Source of the DNA: Allobosea sp.
Lineage (GTDB): Bacteria; Pseudomonadota; Alphaproteobacteria; Rhizobiales; Beijerinckiaceae
NCBI RefSeq assembly: GCF_017308075.1
Contig: NZ_JAFKFX010000032.1
Coordinates: 1-64,000, forward strand
Direction: 5' to 3'
Length of the DNA stretch: 64,000 nucleotides
In this document: positions 24,512-33,612 of the stretch, one piece after another
How positions within the stretch are numbered: position 1 is the first letter of the stretch
Layout of the letters: each line of letters begins with the position of its first letter
The notes under the pieces: generated by a model
What the model was told of the DNA's origin: nothing
The model's input: the letters and a program-made list of their open reading frames with translations, nothing else
The model's database searches: none
Position numbers and translations under genes: made by a program

Positions 24512-25852
24512 TCACATCCCCATGATGCGGGCGAGCCTCGCATAGCCGTCGCCCAGTCCGGTCGCCTCGTCCTTGGCCTGTTTCAGGAAGGCCTCGAGCT
24601 CTGGATTGAGGCGGATCGCCTCGTCGACCTCGGCGGAGGCGCCCTGGCGATAGGCGCCGAGGCGGATCAGCTCCTCCATGTCGGCATAGGTCGCGAGCGT
24701 GGCGCGCGCCTTCTGCACGACCGGATAATAGGTCGGGTCGCAGGAGCGGGGCATGGTGCGCGAGACCGATTTCAGCACGTTCACCGCCGGGTAGCGGCCG
24801 CGTTCGGCGATGCTGCGTTCCATCACGATATGGCCGTCGAGAATGCCACGCACGGCATCGGCGACCGGCTCGTCATGGTCGCCGCCGTCGACCAGCACGG
24901 TGAACAGGCCGGTGATGGCGCCGTCGCCCGTCCCCGGCCCGGCGCGCTCCAGCAGCCGCGGCAATTCGGCGAAAACGGTCGGCGTATAGCCCTTGGTGGT
25001 CGGCGGCTCGCCGGCGGCGAGGCCGATCTCGCGCATCGCCATGGCGAAGCGCGTCACCGAATCCATCAGGCACATCACCTGCAGGCCCTGGTCGCGGAAG
25101 AACTCGGCCAGCGCCAGCGTCGTCAGCGCCGCCTGCTTGCGCATCAATGCCGGCTCGTCCGAGGTCGCGACGACGACGACCGAGCGGGCGAGCCCGTCCG
25201 GTCCGAGATCATCCTGCAGGAACTCCTGGACCTCGCGGCCGCGCTCGCCGACCAGGCCGATGATGTTGACATCGGCCCTGGCATAGCGGGCGAGCATCGA
25301 AAGCAGCACGGATTTGCCGACGCCGGAGCCGGCGAAGATGCCCATGCGCTGGCCGAGGCAGCAGGTCAGGAAGGTGTTGAGCGCCCGCACGCCGAGATCG
25401 AGCGGCGGGCCGACACGGCGCCTGGCATGGGCCGGTGGCGGATCGTTGCGGAAGGGGATGGTGGTTTCGCCGAGCGGCAAGGGCGGCCCGCCATCGACGG
25501 GGCGGCCGAGCGCGTCGACGACGCGGCCGAGCCAGGCCGTGGTCGGCCGCAGGCCGGGAACCGTGCGCTCGACATAGGCCGGGCAGCCGCGCCGGACGCC
25601 GTCGAGCCCGCCATAGGGCATGACCAGGGCCTTGTCGCCGGAGAAGCCGATGACCTCGCAGGGAATCCGGGTTCCGGCCGCGATCTCGATGCCGACGCGT
25701 CCGCCCAGGCTCATCGCCGAGATCGGCCCGGAAACCTCGACCATCAGCCCTCGAACGGCGCTGACCCGGCCATAGACGGTCATTCCCTCGATGCCGCCGA
25801 CGAGCGCGGCAAGATGGGAAAGCCGCTCAGGGTCACGCTGTCCACTGCTCAT
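24512..25852 (-). CDS. fliI: flagellum-specific ATPase FliI
   Basis: A 446-residue hexameric ATPase of the flagellar export apparatus. Walker A 'AGSGVGKS' is at residues 174-181, with '[14 protein letters not shown]' and Walker B-type '[20 protein letters not shown]' following, and the family C-terminus '[23 protein letters not shown]'. The ATG at 25852 has GGAAG seven bases upstream and gives a family-like length; a GTG at 25894 is possible. It is divergent from ctrA across 346 bp. Confidence 0.95.
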   Translation of the reverse strand: MSSGQRDPERLSHLAALVGGIEGMTVYGRVSAVRGLMVEVSGPISAMSLGGRVGIEIAAGTRIPCEVIGFSGDKALVMPYGGLDGVRRGCPAYVERTVPGLRPTTAWLGRVVDALGRPVDGGPPLPLGETTIPFRNDPPPAHARRRVGPPLDLGVRALNTFLTCCLGQRMGIFAGSGVGKSVLLSMLARYARADVNIIGLVGERGREVQEFLQDDLGPDGLARSVVVVATSDEPALMRKQAALTTLALAEFFRDQGLQVMCLMDSVTRFAMAMREIGLAAGEPPTTKGYTPTVFAELPRLLERAGPGTGDGAITGLFTVLVDGGDHDEPVADAVRGILDGHIVMERSIAERGRYPAVNVLKSVSRTMPRSCDPTYYPVVQKARATLATYADMEELIRLGAYRQGASAEVDEAIRLNPELEAFLKQAKDEATGLGDGYARLARIMGM

Positions 25853-26005
25853 GATGGCTTCCGTCAACCTTTCATTTACCTCTGTGATTAACACTGCGTT
25901 TCGAAGCTATGCCGCTGGGAAATGCCGATTTGGGGCAATTCCTCGGGGCGAGCTTCCGCGAAGGGCGCTTTCGCGGCTGAAGCAAGATCGATCCGTGTCA
26001 AATTC

Positions 26006-26157
26006 GACTCACCTGGGCAAGGATCGTTAGCTTTCTCCGAAGAAGCGCTTGCGCCCGGGAATCAGGGTTTGTTAACCATTTCCCCGGTAGCGTGTCGCGT
26101 GGCGTTTCATCAGGCAAGCTTTCGCCGTCCAGGGCCGTGGGGGTTCGGGACGGAGTC
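26006..26157. promoter_or_regulatory. ctrA upstream region: three GANTC sites and a CtrA half-site
   Basis: The 346-bp space between fliI and ctrA holds GACTC at 26006-26010, GAATC at 26059-26063, and GAGTC at 26153-26157, plus the CtrA half-site TTAACCAT at 26072-26079. GANTC is the CcrM methylation site. In Caulobacter ctrA P1 is switched on when its GANTC becomes hemimethylated, and CtrA regulates its own promoters through TTAACC sites. The rest of the spacer (25853-26198) shows no gene. Confidence 0.7.
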
Positions 26158-26198
26158 AATTCGGATCGCTGGCCTCGGGGCGAAATTGGGGACGTGAC

Positions 26199-26900
26199 AT
26201 GCGGGTTCTGCTGATCGAAGACGATAGCGCAACCGCCCAAAGCATCGAGCTGATGCTGAAGTCAGAGAGCTTCAACGTCTATACGACGGACCTGGGCGAA
26301 GAGGGCGTCGATCTCGGCAAGCTCTACGATTACGATATCATTCTGCTCGACCTCAACCTGCCCGACATGTCTGGCTACGAGGTCCTGCGGTCCTTGCGCG
26401 TCGCCAAGGTCAAGACCCCGATCCTGATCCTCTCCGGCCTCGCCGGCATCGAGGACAAGGTGAAGGGCCTGGGCTTCGGCGCCGACGACTATCTGACCAA
26501 GCCGTTCCACAAGGACGAGCTGGTCGCGCGCATCCACGCCATCGTGCGTCGCTCGAAGGGCCATGCCCAGTCGGTGATCACGACCGGCGATCTCGTCGTC
26601 AATCTCGACACCAAGACCGTGGAGGTCGATGCCCAGCGCGTCCACCTGACCGGCAAGGAATACCAGATGCTGGAGCTGCTCTCGCTCCGTAAGGGCACCA
26701 CGCTGACCAAGGAGATGTTCCTCAACCATCTCTATGGCGGCATGGACGAGCCCGAGCTCAAGATCATCGACGTGTTCATCTGCAAGCTGCGCAAGAAGCT
26801 GGCGAACGCCTCCGACGGCAAGAACTACATCGAGACGGTCTGGGGCCGCGGCTATGTGCTGCGCGAACCGTCCGACGCCGAGGAACGCATCCCGGCCTGA
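26199..26900 (+). CDS. ctrA: cell-cycle master response regulator CtrA
   Basis: A 233-residue OmpR-type regulator. The receiver domain has the acidic pair at residues 8-9, phospho-acceptor Asp51 ('[13 protein letters not shown]'), and Lys in '[13 protein letters not shown]'. The winged-helix DNA-binding domain ends in '[16 protein letters not shown]'-type sequence (here '[19 protein letters not shown]') and '[11 protein letters not shown]'. It is phosphorylated via CckA-ChpT and controls cell division, motility and chemotaxis genes. chpT, sciP and flagellar operons with TTAACC sites lie nearby. A strong terminator follows at 26982. Confidence 0.97.
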   Translation: MRVLLIEDDSATAQSIELMLKSESFNVYTTDLGEEGVDLGKLYDYDIILLDLNLPDMSGYEVLRSLRVAKVKTPILILSGLAGIEDKVKGLGFGADDYLTKPFHKDELVARIHAIVRRSKGHAQSVITTGDLVVNLDTKTVEVDAQRVHLTGKEYQMLELLSLRKGTTLTKEMFLNHLYGGMDEPELKIIDVFICKLRKKLANASDGKNYIETVWGRGYVLREPSDAEERIPA

Positions 26901-26981
26901 GATTTCGTCATCAGCGTGTCATCACCGGCGCGCTACAGGAAAGTCACCTGATCGTCGGATGTACACGACAGGTGAACGGGG

Positions 26982-27009
26982 ACCCCGCCGCGAGGCGGGG
27001 TTTTTGTTT
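26982..27009 (+). terminator. Rho-independent terminator after ctrA
   Basis: Stem ACCCCGCC (26982-26989) with GGCGGGGT (26994-27001), 4-nt loop GCGA, followed by TTTTGTTT. It separates ctrA from convergent cheR. Confidence 0.9.
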
Positions 27010-27043
27010 GGGCCTCAGGTCGCAGGCGATCGGGGGAAGGGGC

Positions 27044-27946
27044 TCAGCCGAGCGGGGCGAGGGCCGGCGGCAGCTGGCGCGGTCCGGTCTCCAAGGCAGG
27101 CTGCGCCGGGGGCGTCGATGTCGCCGCCTGGCGGCTCGCCGCGTCGCGATAGAGACCGCGATGGACGGGATCGGGCACAAGCGTGGTGGTGATCCCGATC
27201 ACGGTCTCGGCTGCGCCGAGAACGAAGGCGCCGTGCGGGGCGAGGCGCTGCGACAGCGCCGCCATCACCCGCGCCTTGGTCGGAACGTCGAAATAGATCA
27301 GGACGTTGCGGCAGAAGATCACGTCGAACTGGCCGAGATGGCTGCTCGATTCCAACAGGTTGTGCGGTTTCAGCTCGACCATGGCGCGGATGCGCTCATT
27401 GACGCGCCATTTGTCGCCTTCCTGGCGGAAATGCTTGATCAGGAGCTGGATCGGCAGGCCGCGCTGCACTTCGAACTGGCTGTAGAGACCCTGCCTCGCC
27501 TTCTCGAGCACTTCCGTCGAGATGTCGGTGCCGAGGATGTCGATCTTCCAGCCCGCGAGCCGGGGCGCCGCGTCGTCGAGCAGCATCGCCAGCGAATAGG
27601 CCTCCTGGCCGCTCGAGACCGCAGCGCACCAGATGCGCAGATGCCGGGTTCGGGCATTGCTGGCGAGCTTCTCGGGCAGGATGACGTCGCGGAACAGGTC
27701 GAATGGCGTGCGGTCGCGGAAGAACAGGGTCTCGTTGGTGGTCATCGCCTCGACGACTGCGGTTTCGAGCTCCCGGCCGGGCTCGCGCCGCAGCATCGCG
27801 ACCAGCGCGCCGATGCCCTCGATGCCGCGCCGCCGGCAGAGCATGCCGAGGCGGCTTTCGACCAGATAGCGCTTCTCATGGCTGAGATGCAGGCCGGAGC
27901 GGATCTGCAACAGGATGCGCAGGAAATCGAAATCCTGTTCCGTCAT
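27044..27946 (-). CDS. cheR: chemotaxis protein methyltransferase CheR
   Basis: A 300-residue SAM-dependent glutamate methyltransferase of chemoreceptors. The all-helical N-domain is at ~1-75 and the catalytic domain follows, with 'RIWCAAVSSGQEAYSLAMLL', 'DILGTDISTEVLEKARQGLY' and 'FDVIFCRNVLIYFD'. The last ~30 residues are a Pro/Ala-rich tail. It is the last gene of the cheA-W-Y-B-R operon; its start overlaps the cheB stop by four bases. Confidence 0.95.
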   Translation of the reverse strand: MTEQDFDFLRILLQIRSGLHLSHEKRYLVESRLGMLCRRRGIEGIGALVAMLRREPGRELETAVVEAMTTNETLFFRDRTPFDLFRDVILPEKLASNARTRHLRIWCAAVSSGQEAYSLAMLLDDAAPRLAGWKIDILGTDISTEVLEKARQGLYSQFEVQRGLPIQLLIKHFRQEGDKWRVNERIRAMVELKPHNLLESSSHLGQFDVIFCRNVLIYFDVPTKARVMAALSQRLAPHGAFVLGAAETVIGITTTLVPDPVHRGLYRDAASRQAATSTPPAQPALETGPRQLPPALAPLG

Positions 27947-29061
27947 GCGCCCTGGCCTCCGCCGACCAGGGCGCGAATGGCCGGGCCGATTCCGGCAAGC
28001 GGAATGACGGCACTGGCGTGGCGAGCGCGGACCACGGAGCCCGGCATGCCCCAGATGGTGCTCGAAGCCTCGTCCTGGGCGATGACGGCTGCCCCGGCGC
28101 GCCGCAGCGACGCGGCTCCCTCGGTGCCGTCGCTGCCCATGCCGGTCATCACCAGCCCGAGCGCTGCCGAACCGAGATGGCGGGCTGCCTCATTGAAGAG
28201 CACGTCGACGGCCGGGCGGCAGAAGCGCACGGGCGGGCCGTCGCTGATGCTGGCGACGATATGACCGAGCCTGCGATCGATGCCGAGATGGCGTCCGCCC
28301 GGCGCGATATAGACGGTGCCGCGCGCGAGGCGCTCGCCGTCATAGGGTTCGCGCGCCGGCACGCCGATCTGCGCGGCGATCTGGTCGGCGAAGGAGGCGG
28401 TGAACAGCGGCGGCATGTGCTGCACGATCAGCGTTGTCAGATTGTGGACGGCATCGCCGAGATCGGACAGCACGCGGGCGACGGCGCGCGGGCCACCGGT
28501 AGAGGCGCCGATCACGAGATAGCGCGGCGGTATCGTGATGAGCGGCCTGAGATCGAACACGCTGCCCGGAACGAGCGCGGGCGCCAGGGTGGGCTCGACA
28601 TCGGCGGGAGCGCTCTTGCTTCGCGCCGGGTCGATGCTGGCGAGCTTGCTGAGGAACTCGCCTCGGAAATCGAGGGAGAGAGTGAGACCGCTGCGGCTAT
28701 CGGGCTTGGGCAGGACGTCCACGGCGCCCAGCGTCATGCATTGCAGCGCGAGCTGCGCATTGCGTTCGGTCAGCGCCGTCGTCACCAGTACGGCGGTTCC
28801 GGGGCTCTGTCGGACCAGACGGGTCAGGGCGGCGATGCCATCCAGGCCCGGCATGTCGATGTCGAGCACCACGATGTCCGGATGATGGCGGGCGGTATGC
28901 TCGATCGCCGTCTCGCCATCGCCGGCGACTGCGACGACATGAAACCTGCCGCTCTCTCCGAGCCAGCGCGCGAACAACCCGCGCACGACGACCGAGTCGT
29001 CGGCGATCACCACGGTGCTGGGCCGCGGGGCGGTCATCAGCGTCGCATTCGGGGGCGGCAT
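27943..29061 (-). CDS. cheB: chemotaxis response regulator methylesterase CheB
   Basis: A 372-residue enzyme that demethylates or deamidates chemoreceptors. The receiver domain has acidic pair 21-22 and acceptor Asp67 ('VVLDIDMPGLDG'). The catalytic triad Ser187 ('GASTGG'), His215 ('QHMPP') and Asp311 ('GMGSDGTEG') is complete. An alternative ATG is at 29037. A 62-bp gap separates it from cheY, and it overlaps cheR. Confidence 0.96.
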   Translation of the reverse strand: MPPPNATLMTAPRPSTVVIADDSVVVRGLFARWLGESGRFHVVAVAGDGETAIEHTARHHPDIVVLDIDMPGLDGIAALTRLVRQSPGTAVLVTTALTERNAQLALQCMTLGAVDVLPKPDSRSGLTLSLDFRGEFLSKLASIDPARSKSAPADVEPTLAPALVPGSVFDLRPLITIPPRYLVIGASTGGPRAVARVLSDLGDAVHNLTTLIVQHMPPLFTASFADQIAAQIGVPAREPYDGERLARGTVYIAPGGRHLGIDRRLGHIVASISDGPPVRFCRPAVDVLFNEAARHLGSAALGLVMTGMGSDGTEGAASLRRAGAAVIAQDEASSTIWGMPGSVVRARHASAVIPLAGIGPAIRALVGGGQGA

Positions 29062-29123
29062 CGGCGGCGACGGGGTCCCGGAAGGGTTGAAAAGGCAGGC
29101 AGGAAAGGTGCGGCTGAGTCAGC

Positions 29124-29489
29124 TCAGAGCAGGCCGACCTGGTGGAATTTCGAGGCGACTATGTCCTTGTCGAAGGGCTTCATGATGTACTCGTCGGCGC
29201 CGGCATGCATGGCGCGGGCAATGTGGGCGATGTCGTTCTCGGTGGTGCAGAACACGACCTTGGGGCGCTTGCCACCCGGCATCTGCCGCAGATTCCTCAG
29301 AAAGTCATAGCCGTCCATGATCGGCATGTTCCAGTCGAGCAGAACCGCGTCGGGCATCTCGCCGCGGCAGGAATCGATCGCGCGCGCCCCGTCTTCCGCC
29401 TCGGCGATGCGGAATTGCAGGCCTTCGAGGATCCGGCGGGCGACCTTCCGGATGACGGCTGAGTCATCGACCACGAGGCAGTATTTCAT
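29124..29489 (-). CDS. cheY: chemotaxis response regulator CheY
   Basis: A 121-residue single-domain receiver. The acidic pair is at residues 8-9, with acceptor Asp52 ('VLLDWNMPIMDGYDFL'), Thr in 'FCTTEND' and Lys in 'YIMKPFDKD'. It carries the CheA signal to the flagellar switch. The second of two consecutive ATGs (29489) has better spacing from GGAGAG. It lies between cheW and cheB. Confidence 0.95.
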   Translation of the reverse strand: MKYCLVVDDSAVIRKVARRILEGLQFRIAEAEDGARAIDSCRGEMPDAVLLDWNMPIMDGYDFLRNLRQMPGGKRPKVVFCTTENDIAHIARAMHAGADEYIMKPFDKDIVASKFHQVGLL

Positions 29490-29515
29490 CATGTCTCTCC
29501 AGACGGGACCGGCCT

Positions 29516-30016
29516 TCAGGCGGCGATCGGCAGTTCGATGTTGAGGATAGCGTCGACGTCGAGAACGACCAGCAGGCGATCATCGAGCCGGTGCACGCCT
29601 TTGGCGAGGCCGGCCCAGCCGCGGTCGAGGTGGACGGGCACGGGTTCGTAGGTCGCGCGTTCGAGGCGCATGACTTCGCCGACCTTGTCGACGATCAGCG
29701 CGAAGGCCTCGCCGCCCTGGTCGATGCCGACGGCCACGAGCTCGCAAGCGCCGGCCTCCTGCGGTGCCGGTGCGGCAGGCTGGCCCATGCGCTCGCGCAT
29801 GCTGATAGCCGTGACGATACGGCCGCGCAGGTTCAACAGACCGACGATCTCACGCGGCGCCAGCGGCACCGGGGTGATGCGCGTGGCGATGAAGACGTCC
29901 TGGACGCGGCCGATCGGCAGGCCCAGCAATTGCTCGCCGATGAAGACGGTGACGTAGTCGAGCGAGTCCTCGAAGCCGGGACCGCCGTGATCGCCCGTAA
30001 AGCGCTCTGTGGTCAT
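29516..30016 (-). CDS. cheW: chemotaxis coupling protein CheW
   Basis: A 166-residue scaffold linking receptors to CheA. The CheW domain starts with 'DYVTVFIGEQLLGLPIGRVQDVF', followed by 'LAPREIVGLLNLRGRIVTAI' and 'LVVLDVDAILN'. The start ATG overlaps the cheA stop (ATGA), so translation is coupled. Confidence 0.95.
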   Translation of the reverse strand: MTTERFTGDHGGPGFEDSLDYVTVFIGEQLLGLPIGRVQDVFIATRITPVPLAPREIVGLLNLRGRIVTAISMRERMGQPAAPAPQEAGACELVAVGIDQGGEAFALIVDKVGEVMRLERATYEPVPVHLDRGWAGLAKGVHRLDDRLLVVLDVDAILNIELPIAA

Positions 30017-32610
30017 GCCGCTCGCCTCTGTCCCGCCCGGCACTCCGCCAGTTCCGCGATCAGGGCACGGCGGTCGAATTTGGTGACGACTTCGTTGATG
30101 CGGACCTGCGCTGCTGCCAGATGCAGCTCCGGTGTGGGCAGCGTCGACAGCCCGATGATCCGCAGGCCGGCATGTCTCGGCTCGGCCCGCAGCTGGCTTG
30201 CCAGTGCCAGGGCGGCTTCGGGATCGCGGTCGAGATCGAGGACGATCGCGGCGAGATCGGCCTTGCCGGCGGCAAGGCCTGCCGCCAGCGCGATATCGGC
30301 GCTCTGGCTGACGCGCATTCCGGAGGCCTTGAGCACGGGCACGAGCATTTCGCGCAGGAAATCGGAGGGTTCCACCAGGAGCACATGAGGCCCGGCGGCC
30401 CCTTCGTCCCGGCGGCTGTGCATCCAGCTCGCATTGGCCAGCGGCAGATAATGGGCGAGGTCGAGGATTTCGGTGGCCCGCCCGCGGATGATCGCCGAGC
30501 CGACCACGCCGCGCTCCGCCATGGCGACCATTTCGATGTCGAGCGCCTCCTCGACGATGTCGACGATGGCGTCGACGGCGAGCGCCATGGCGAAGTCGCC
30601 ATCCGAGAAAATGACCAGAGGCTGGAGCCCGGACTGGCGCAGCGTGACCCCCTCGACCGGCACGATCGGCATCAGCCGGCCGCGATAATTCAGCAGGAAG
30701 CGTCCGCCGCCGCTCTCGAAAAGCGCGGCGTCGACCTCCTCGAGCCGTGTCACCAGGGCGAGCGGCACCGCCTTGAGTTGGCCCGTCCCGGCCCTGAAGA
30801 CGAGCATGGTGGTGCGCTCGCTCGCTGAAACGACTTCGCCTTTCATGGCCGGCACGGAATCTTCATGGCCGGCGGCAAAGGCCCCGACGAGGCGTGCGAC
30901 GCCGTTGGGGTCGATGATCAGCACCACCGCCCCGTCGCCGAGAATGGTGTTCCCGGAGAAGAGCGGAATGTGCCGCAGCTTCGTAGACATCGGTTTGACG
31001 ACGATTTCCTCGGTATGGAACACTGAATCGACAAGAATGCCGAACTGGCGCTCGCCGACCTGCGTCACCACGATGAAGCCGTCCTCAAGCAGCTTGCTGT
31101 CGTGTCCCATCATCCCAGAGAGGGCGATGATCGGCAGCAGCCGGTCGCGCAGGCGCAGGACCGGCGAGTCATTGATCCGTTCGATCCGGTGCTCGCTGCC
31201 GGCCTTGACCCGGACCAGCTCGCGCACGACGACCTGGGGAATGGCGAAACGCTGGTTGCCGCAGGCGACGATCAGCGCCGAGACGATCGCCAGCGTCAGC
31301 GGGATCTTGATCGTGATCGCCGTCCCGGATCCGGCGACGCTGACGATATCGACGACGCCGCCGATCGCATCGACATTGACCTTGACGACGTCCATGCCGA
31401 CGCCGCGACCGGAGATGGCGCTCACCTCTTCGCTGGTCGAGAAGCCCGGATGGAAGACGAAGCGCAGGATCTGCGCCTCGCTCATCTTCTCGATCTCGGC
31501 TTCGCTGGCGAGGCGCTGCTCGATCGCCTTGGCTCGGATGCGGGCGACGTCCATGCCGCGCCCGTCATCGCTGATCGCGATCGTGACCGAGCCGCCCTCG
31601 TGATAGGCAGAGACCCGGATCGTGCCGGTTTCGGGTTTGCCCGAGGCTAGGCGTTCCGCCGGCGGTTCGATCGCATGGTCGGCGCAGTTGCGGACCATAT
31701 GGGTGAGCGGATCCTTGATCAGCTCGAGGATCTGGCGATCGAGTTCGGTATCCTCGCCCTCCATCACCAGCTCGATCTTCTTGTCGAGATCGGTGGAAAG
31801 GTCGCGCACGATGCGCGGCAGCTTCGACCAGGCGTTGCCGATCGGCTGCATCCGCGTCTTCATCACGCCGTCCTGGAGCTCGGCGGTGATCAGCGAGAGC
31901 CGCTGCAGCGGCGCCTTGATCCCGGAATCCTCCTGCTGGCGCGAGATCTCGAGGAGCTGATTGCGTGTCAGCACCAGCTCCGAGACCATGGTCATCAGAT
32001 GTTCGAGCGTGTCGACATTGACGCGCAGCGTGGCCGGACCGACAGGGCGGGCAGCGGTCTCCTCCGCGCTCTGCGGACGGGGCTGGTCGAGCGGGCTCGG
32101 CGCCGCGCGGAAGACGAGATCGAGATCGTCGGCCTTGGCTTCGCCGGGCGAGCGGTTCTCCCCGGCCGATCTGGCGAGGTAGGCGGCGACCGGGTCGAGC
32201 GCGGCCGGCTCTTCACGGGACGCCAGTTCCTGCTTGGCCCTGGCCGCGAGGGCGCGCAGTTCGCCGATCAGCTGGTCGTCATTGCCGGGTGGCTCCTGCC
32301 CTTTCTCGGTCAGCTCGGCCATGATCTCCTTGATCTGGTCGATCGTCTCGAGGATGGCGGTCACGGCGCTCGACGAGACCGAGGCGCCGTCGCGGAACTG
32401 GCCCATCACCGATTCCGCGGCATGGGTCAGCGCCTCCAGGCGCGGCAGGCCGATGAAGCCGCAGGTGCCTTTGACGGTGTGAACCAGCCGGAAGATGTTG
32501 CGCAGGATGTCGGTGTTGTTCGGCTCCTGCTCGAAGCGCACGAGCTCTCGATCCACCGTGTCGAGATGCTCGCCGGTCTCGCTCAGGAACTCTTGCAGCA
32601 ACTCGTCCAT
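30013..32610 (-). CDS. cheA: chemotaxis histidine kinase CheA with extra CheW and receiver-like domains
   Basis: An 865-residue protein. The Hpt domain carries phosphorylatable His44 in 'RLVHTVKGTCGF'. A dimerisation helix pair and HATPase follow ('HMVRNCADHAIEPPAERL', 'ISDDGRGMD', 'ISGRGVGMDVVKVNVDAIGG'), then a CheW domain (~440-600), a second CheW-like domain (~605-745) and a C-terminal receiver-like domain (~750-860). In that last domain the usual acidic pair is replaced by Glu-Pro ('LLVEPSDF'), while 'IVLDLDRD' and 'VVTKFDRR' remain. This long form is common in alphaproteobacteria. A GTG five codons upstream (32625) is an alternative start. Confidence 0.93.
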   Translation of the reverse strand: MDELLQEFLSETGEHLDTVDRELVRFEQEPNNTDILRNIFRLVHTVKGTCGFIGLPRLEALTHAAESVMGQFRDGASVSSSAVTAILETIDQIKEIMAELTEKGQEPPGNDDQLIGELRALAARAKQELASREEPAALDPVAAYLARSAGENRSPGEAKADDLDLVFRAAPSPLDQPRPQSAEETAARPVGPATLRVNVDTLEHLMTMVSELVLTRNQLLEISRQQEDSGIKAPLQRLSLITAELQDGVMKTRMQPIGNAWSKLPRIVRDLSTDLDKKIELVMEGEDTELDRQILELIKDPLTHMVRNCADHAIEPPAERLASGKPETGTIRVSAYHEGGSVTIAISDDGRGMDVARIRAKAIEQRLASEAEIEKMSEAQILRFVFHPGFSTSEEVSAISGRGVGMDVVKVNVDAIGGVVDIVSVAGSGTAITIKIPLTLAIVSALIVACGNQRFAIPQVVVRELVRVKAGSEHRIERINDSPVLRLRDRLLPIIALSGMMGHDSKLLEDGFIVVTQVGERQFGILVDSVFHTEEIVVKPMSTKLRHIPLFSGNTILGDGAVVLIIDPNGVARLVGAFAAGHEDSVPAMKGEVVSASERTTMLVFRAGTGQLKAVPLALVTRLEEVDAALFESGGGRFLLNYRGRLMPIVPVEGVTLRQSGLQPLVIFSDGDFAMALAVDAIVDIVEEALDIEMVAMAERGVVGSAIIRGRATEILDLAHYLPLANASWMHSRRDEGAAGPHVLLVEPSDFLREMLVPVLKASGMRVSQSADIALAAGLAAGKADLAAIVLDLDRDPEAALALASQLRAEPRHAGLRIIGLSTLPTPELHLAAAQVRINEVVTKFDRRALIAELAECRAGQRRAA

Positions 32611-32668
32611 GCGAGGACCGTTCACTCACGCCACCGATACGGTCCCGGATAGTGCTGCCGAAGGGTTT

Positions 32669-32713
32669 AAGATCGGTTGAGATCGCCCGGAAAGCTGGGC
32701 TGGGACCGATCTT
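32669..32713. promoter_or_regulatory. 9-bp inverted repeat upstream of cheA
   Basis: AAGATCGGT (32669-32677) and ACCGATCTT (32705-32713) flank a 27-bp spacer in the 126-bp gap between chpT and cheA. It could be an operator or a terminator-like stem for chpT. There is no direct evidence for either. Confidence 0.3.
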
Positions 32714-32736
32714 GCCCTGTTTTCCGGTGCTCGGGC

Positions 32737-33375
32737 TCAGGCAGGGTCGGCGGAGATGCTGACGGTGTCGCCCTCGATGCTGAAGGCGATCGCCATTCCG
32801 GCCGCGCGCGCGACCATCCCGGTATAGACCGGCTGGACGGCGTGGGCATCGATGGCGCCGCCTTCGGCGCGGCCGGCGATGAGCTCCTCGACATGGGCCG
32901 GGATGCGGGCATGCGATCCGGTCGCCGTGATCCTGAAACTGCCCTGCTCGCCGATGGCCGTGGTGCGGCAGGTGATCTTGCCGCCACGCGGGATCGCCTG
33001 CGTTGCGAGCACCAGCAGATTGAGAACGAGCTTGACCTGGTTCTTCGGAAGCAGGGCGCGCGGCGCCTCCCAATCCAGCGAGAGCTTCTCGTCGTTCAGG
33101 AAGCCATTGGCGACGTTGCCGGCATCGCCGAGGTCGATCATGGCACCGGCCGAGCCGGCGGCGCCGAAGGCGAGACGGGCGAACTGCAGACGGGCCGAGG
33201 CGTTGCGGGCGCTCTTCTTGATCAGGTCGAGCGCGAACTCCTTCATCGAGGGATCGTCTTCCTCGAGAACCTCGAGCGCGTTGACGATGGCGCCCACCGG
33301 GCTGATCACGTCATGGCAGACGCGGCTGCACAGAAGCGCGGCCAGATCGAGCGGCTCGAGCGTGATGGCGGTCAT
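32737..33375 (-). CDS. chpT: histidine phosphotransferase ChpT
   Basis: A 212-residue protein of the ChpT family. The dimerisation helix bears His21 in 'LLCSRVCHDVISPVGAIVNALEVL', and a degenerate HATPase-like domain follows ('NQVKLVLNLLVLATQAIPRGG', 'GMAIAFSIEGDTVSIS') that does not bind ATP in known members. ChpT relays phosphate from CckA to CtrA and CpdR. The start is at 33375; an ATG at 33393 is possible. It precedes cheA on the same strand, 126 bp away. Confidence 0.93.
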   Translation of the reverse strand: MTAITLEPLDLAALLCSRVCHDVISPVGAIVNALEVLEEDDPSMKEFALDLIKKSARNASARLQFARLAFGAAGSAGAMIDLGDAGNVANGFLNDEKLSLDWEAPRALLPKNQVKLVLNLLVLATQAIPRGGKITCRTTAIGEQGSFRITATGSHARIPAHVEELIAGRAEGGAIDAHAVQPVYTGMVARAAGMAIAFSIEGDTVSISADPA

Positions 33376-33612
33376 GATCTGGTCCTGGGTCATAGGGGGG
33401 CAGCGCCACCGGCGCCGGCATAGGTGTCGCAGAATGCGCGAGTCTGGTTTGCGGGAAGTTAAGCATAAGGGCCGGGTGCGAATAACTTCGGCCAGCATGT
33501 CCGCCTGGGATGGCGGCCAGAAGGCAAGTCGGCTTTCCCTTTTTCCTGCAATGGACTAGGTGGTCATTGATGCGCGGCGTGGCCGGTATTGCCGCGGCTA
33601 TGGCTGGAAATC

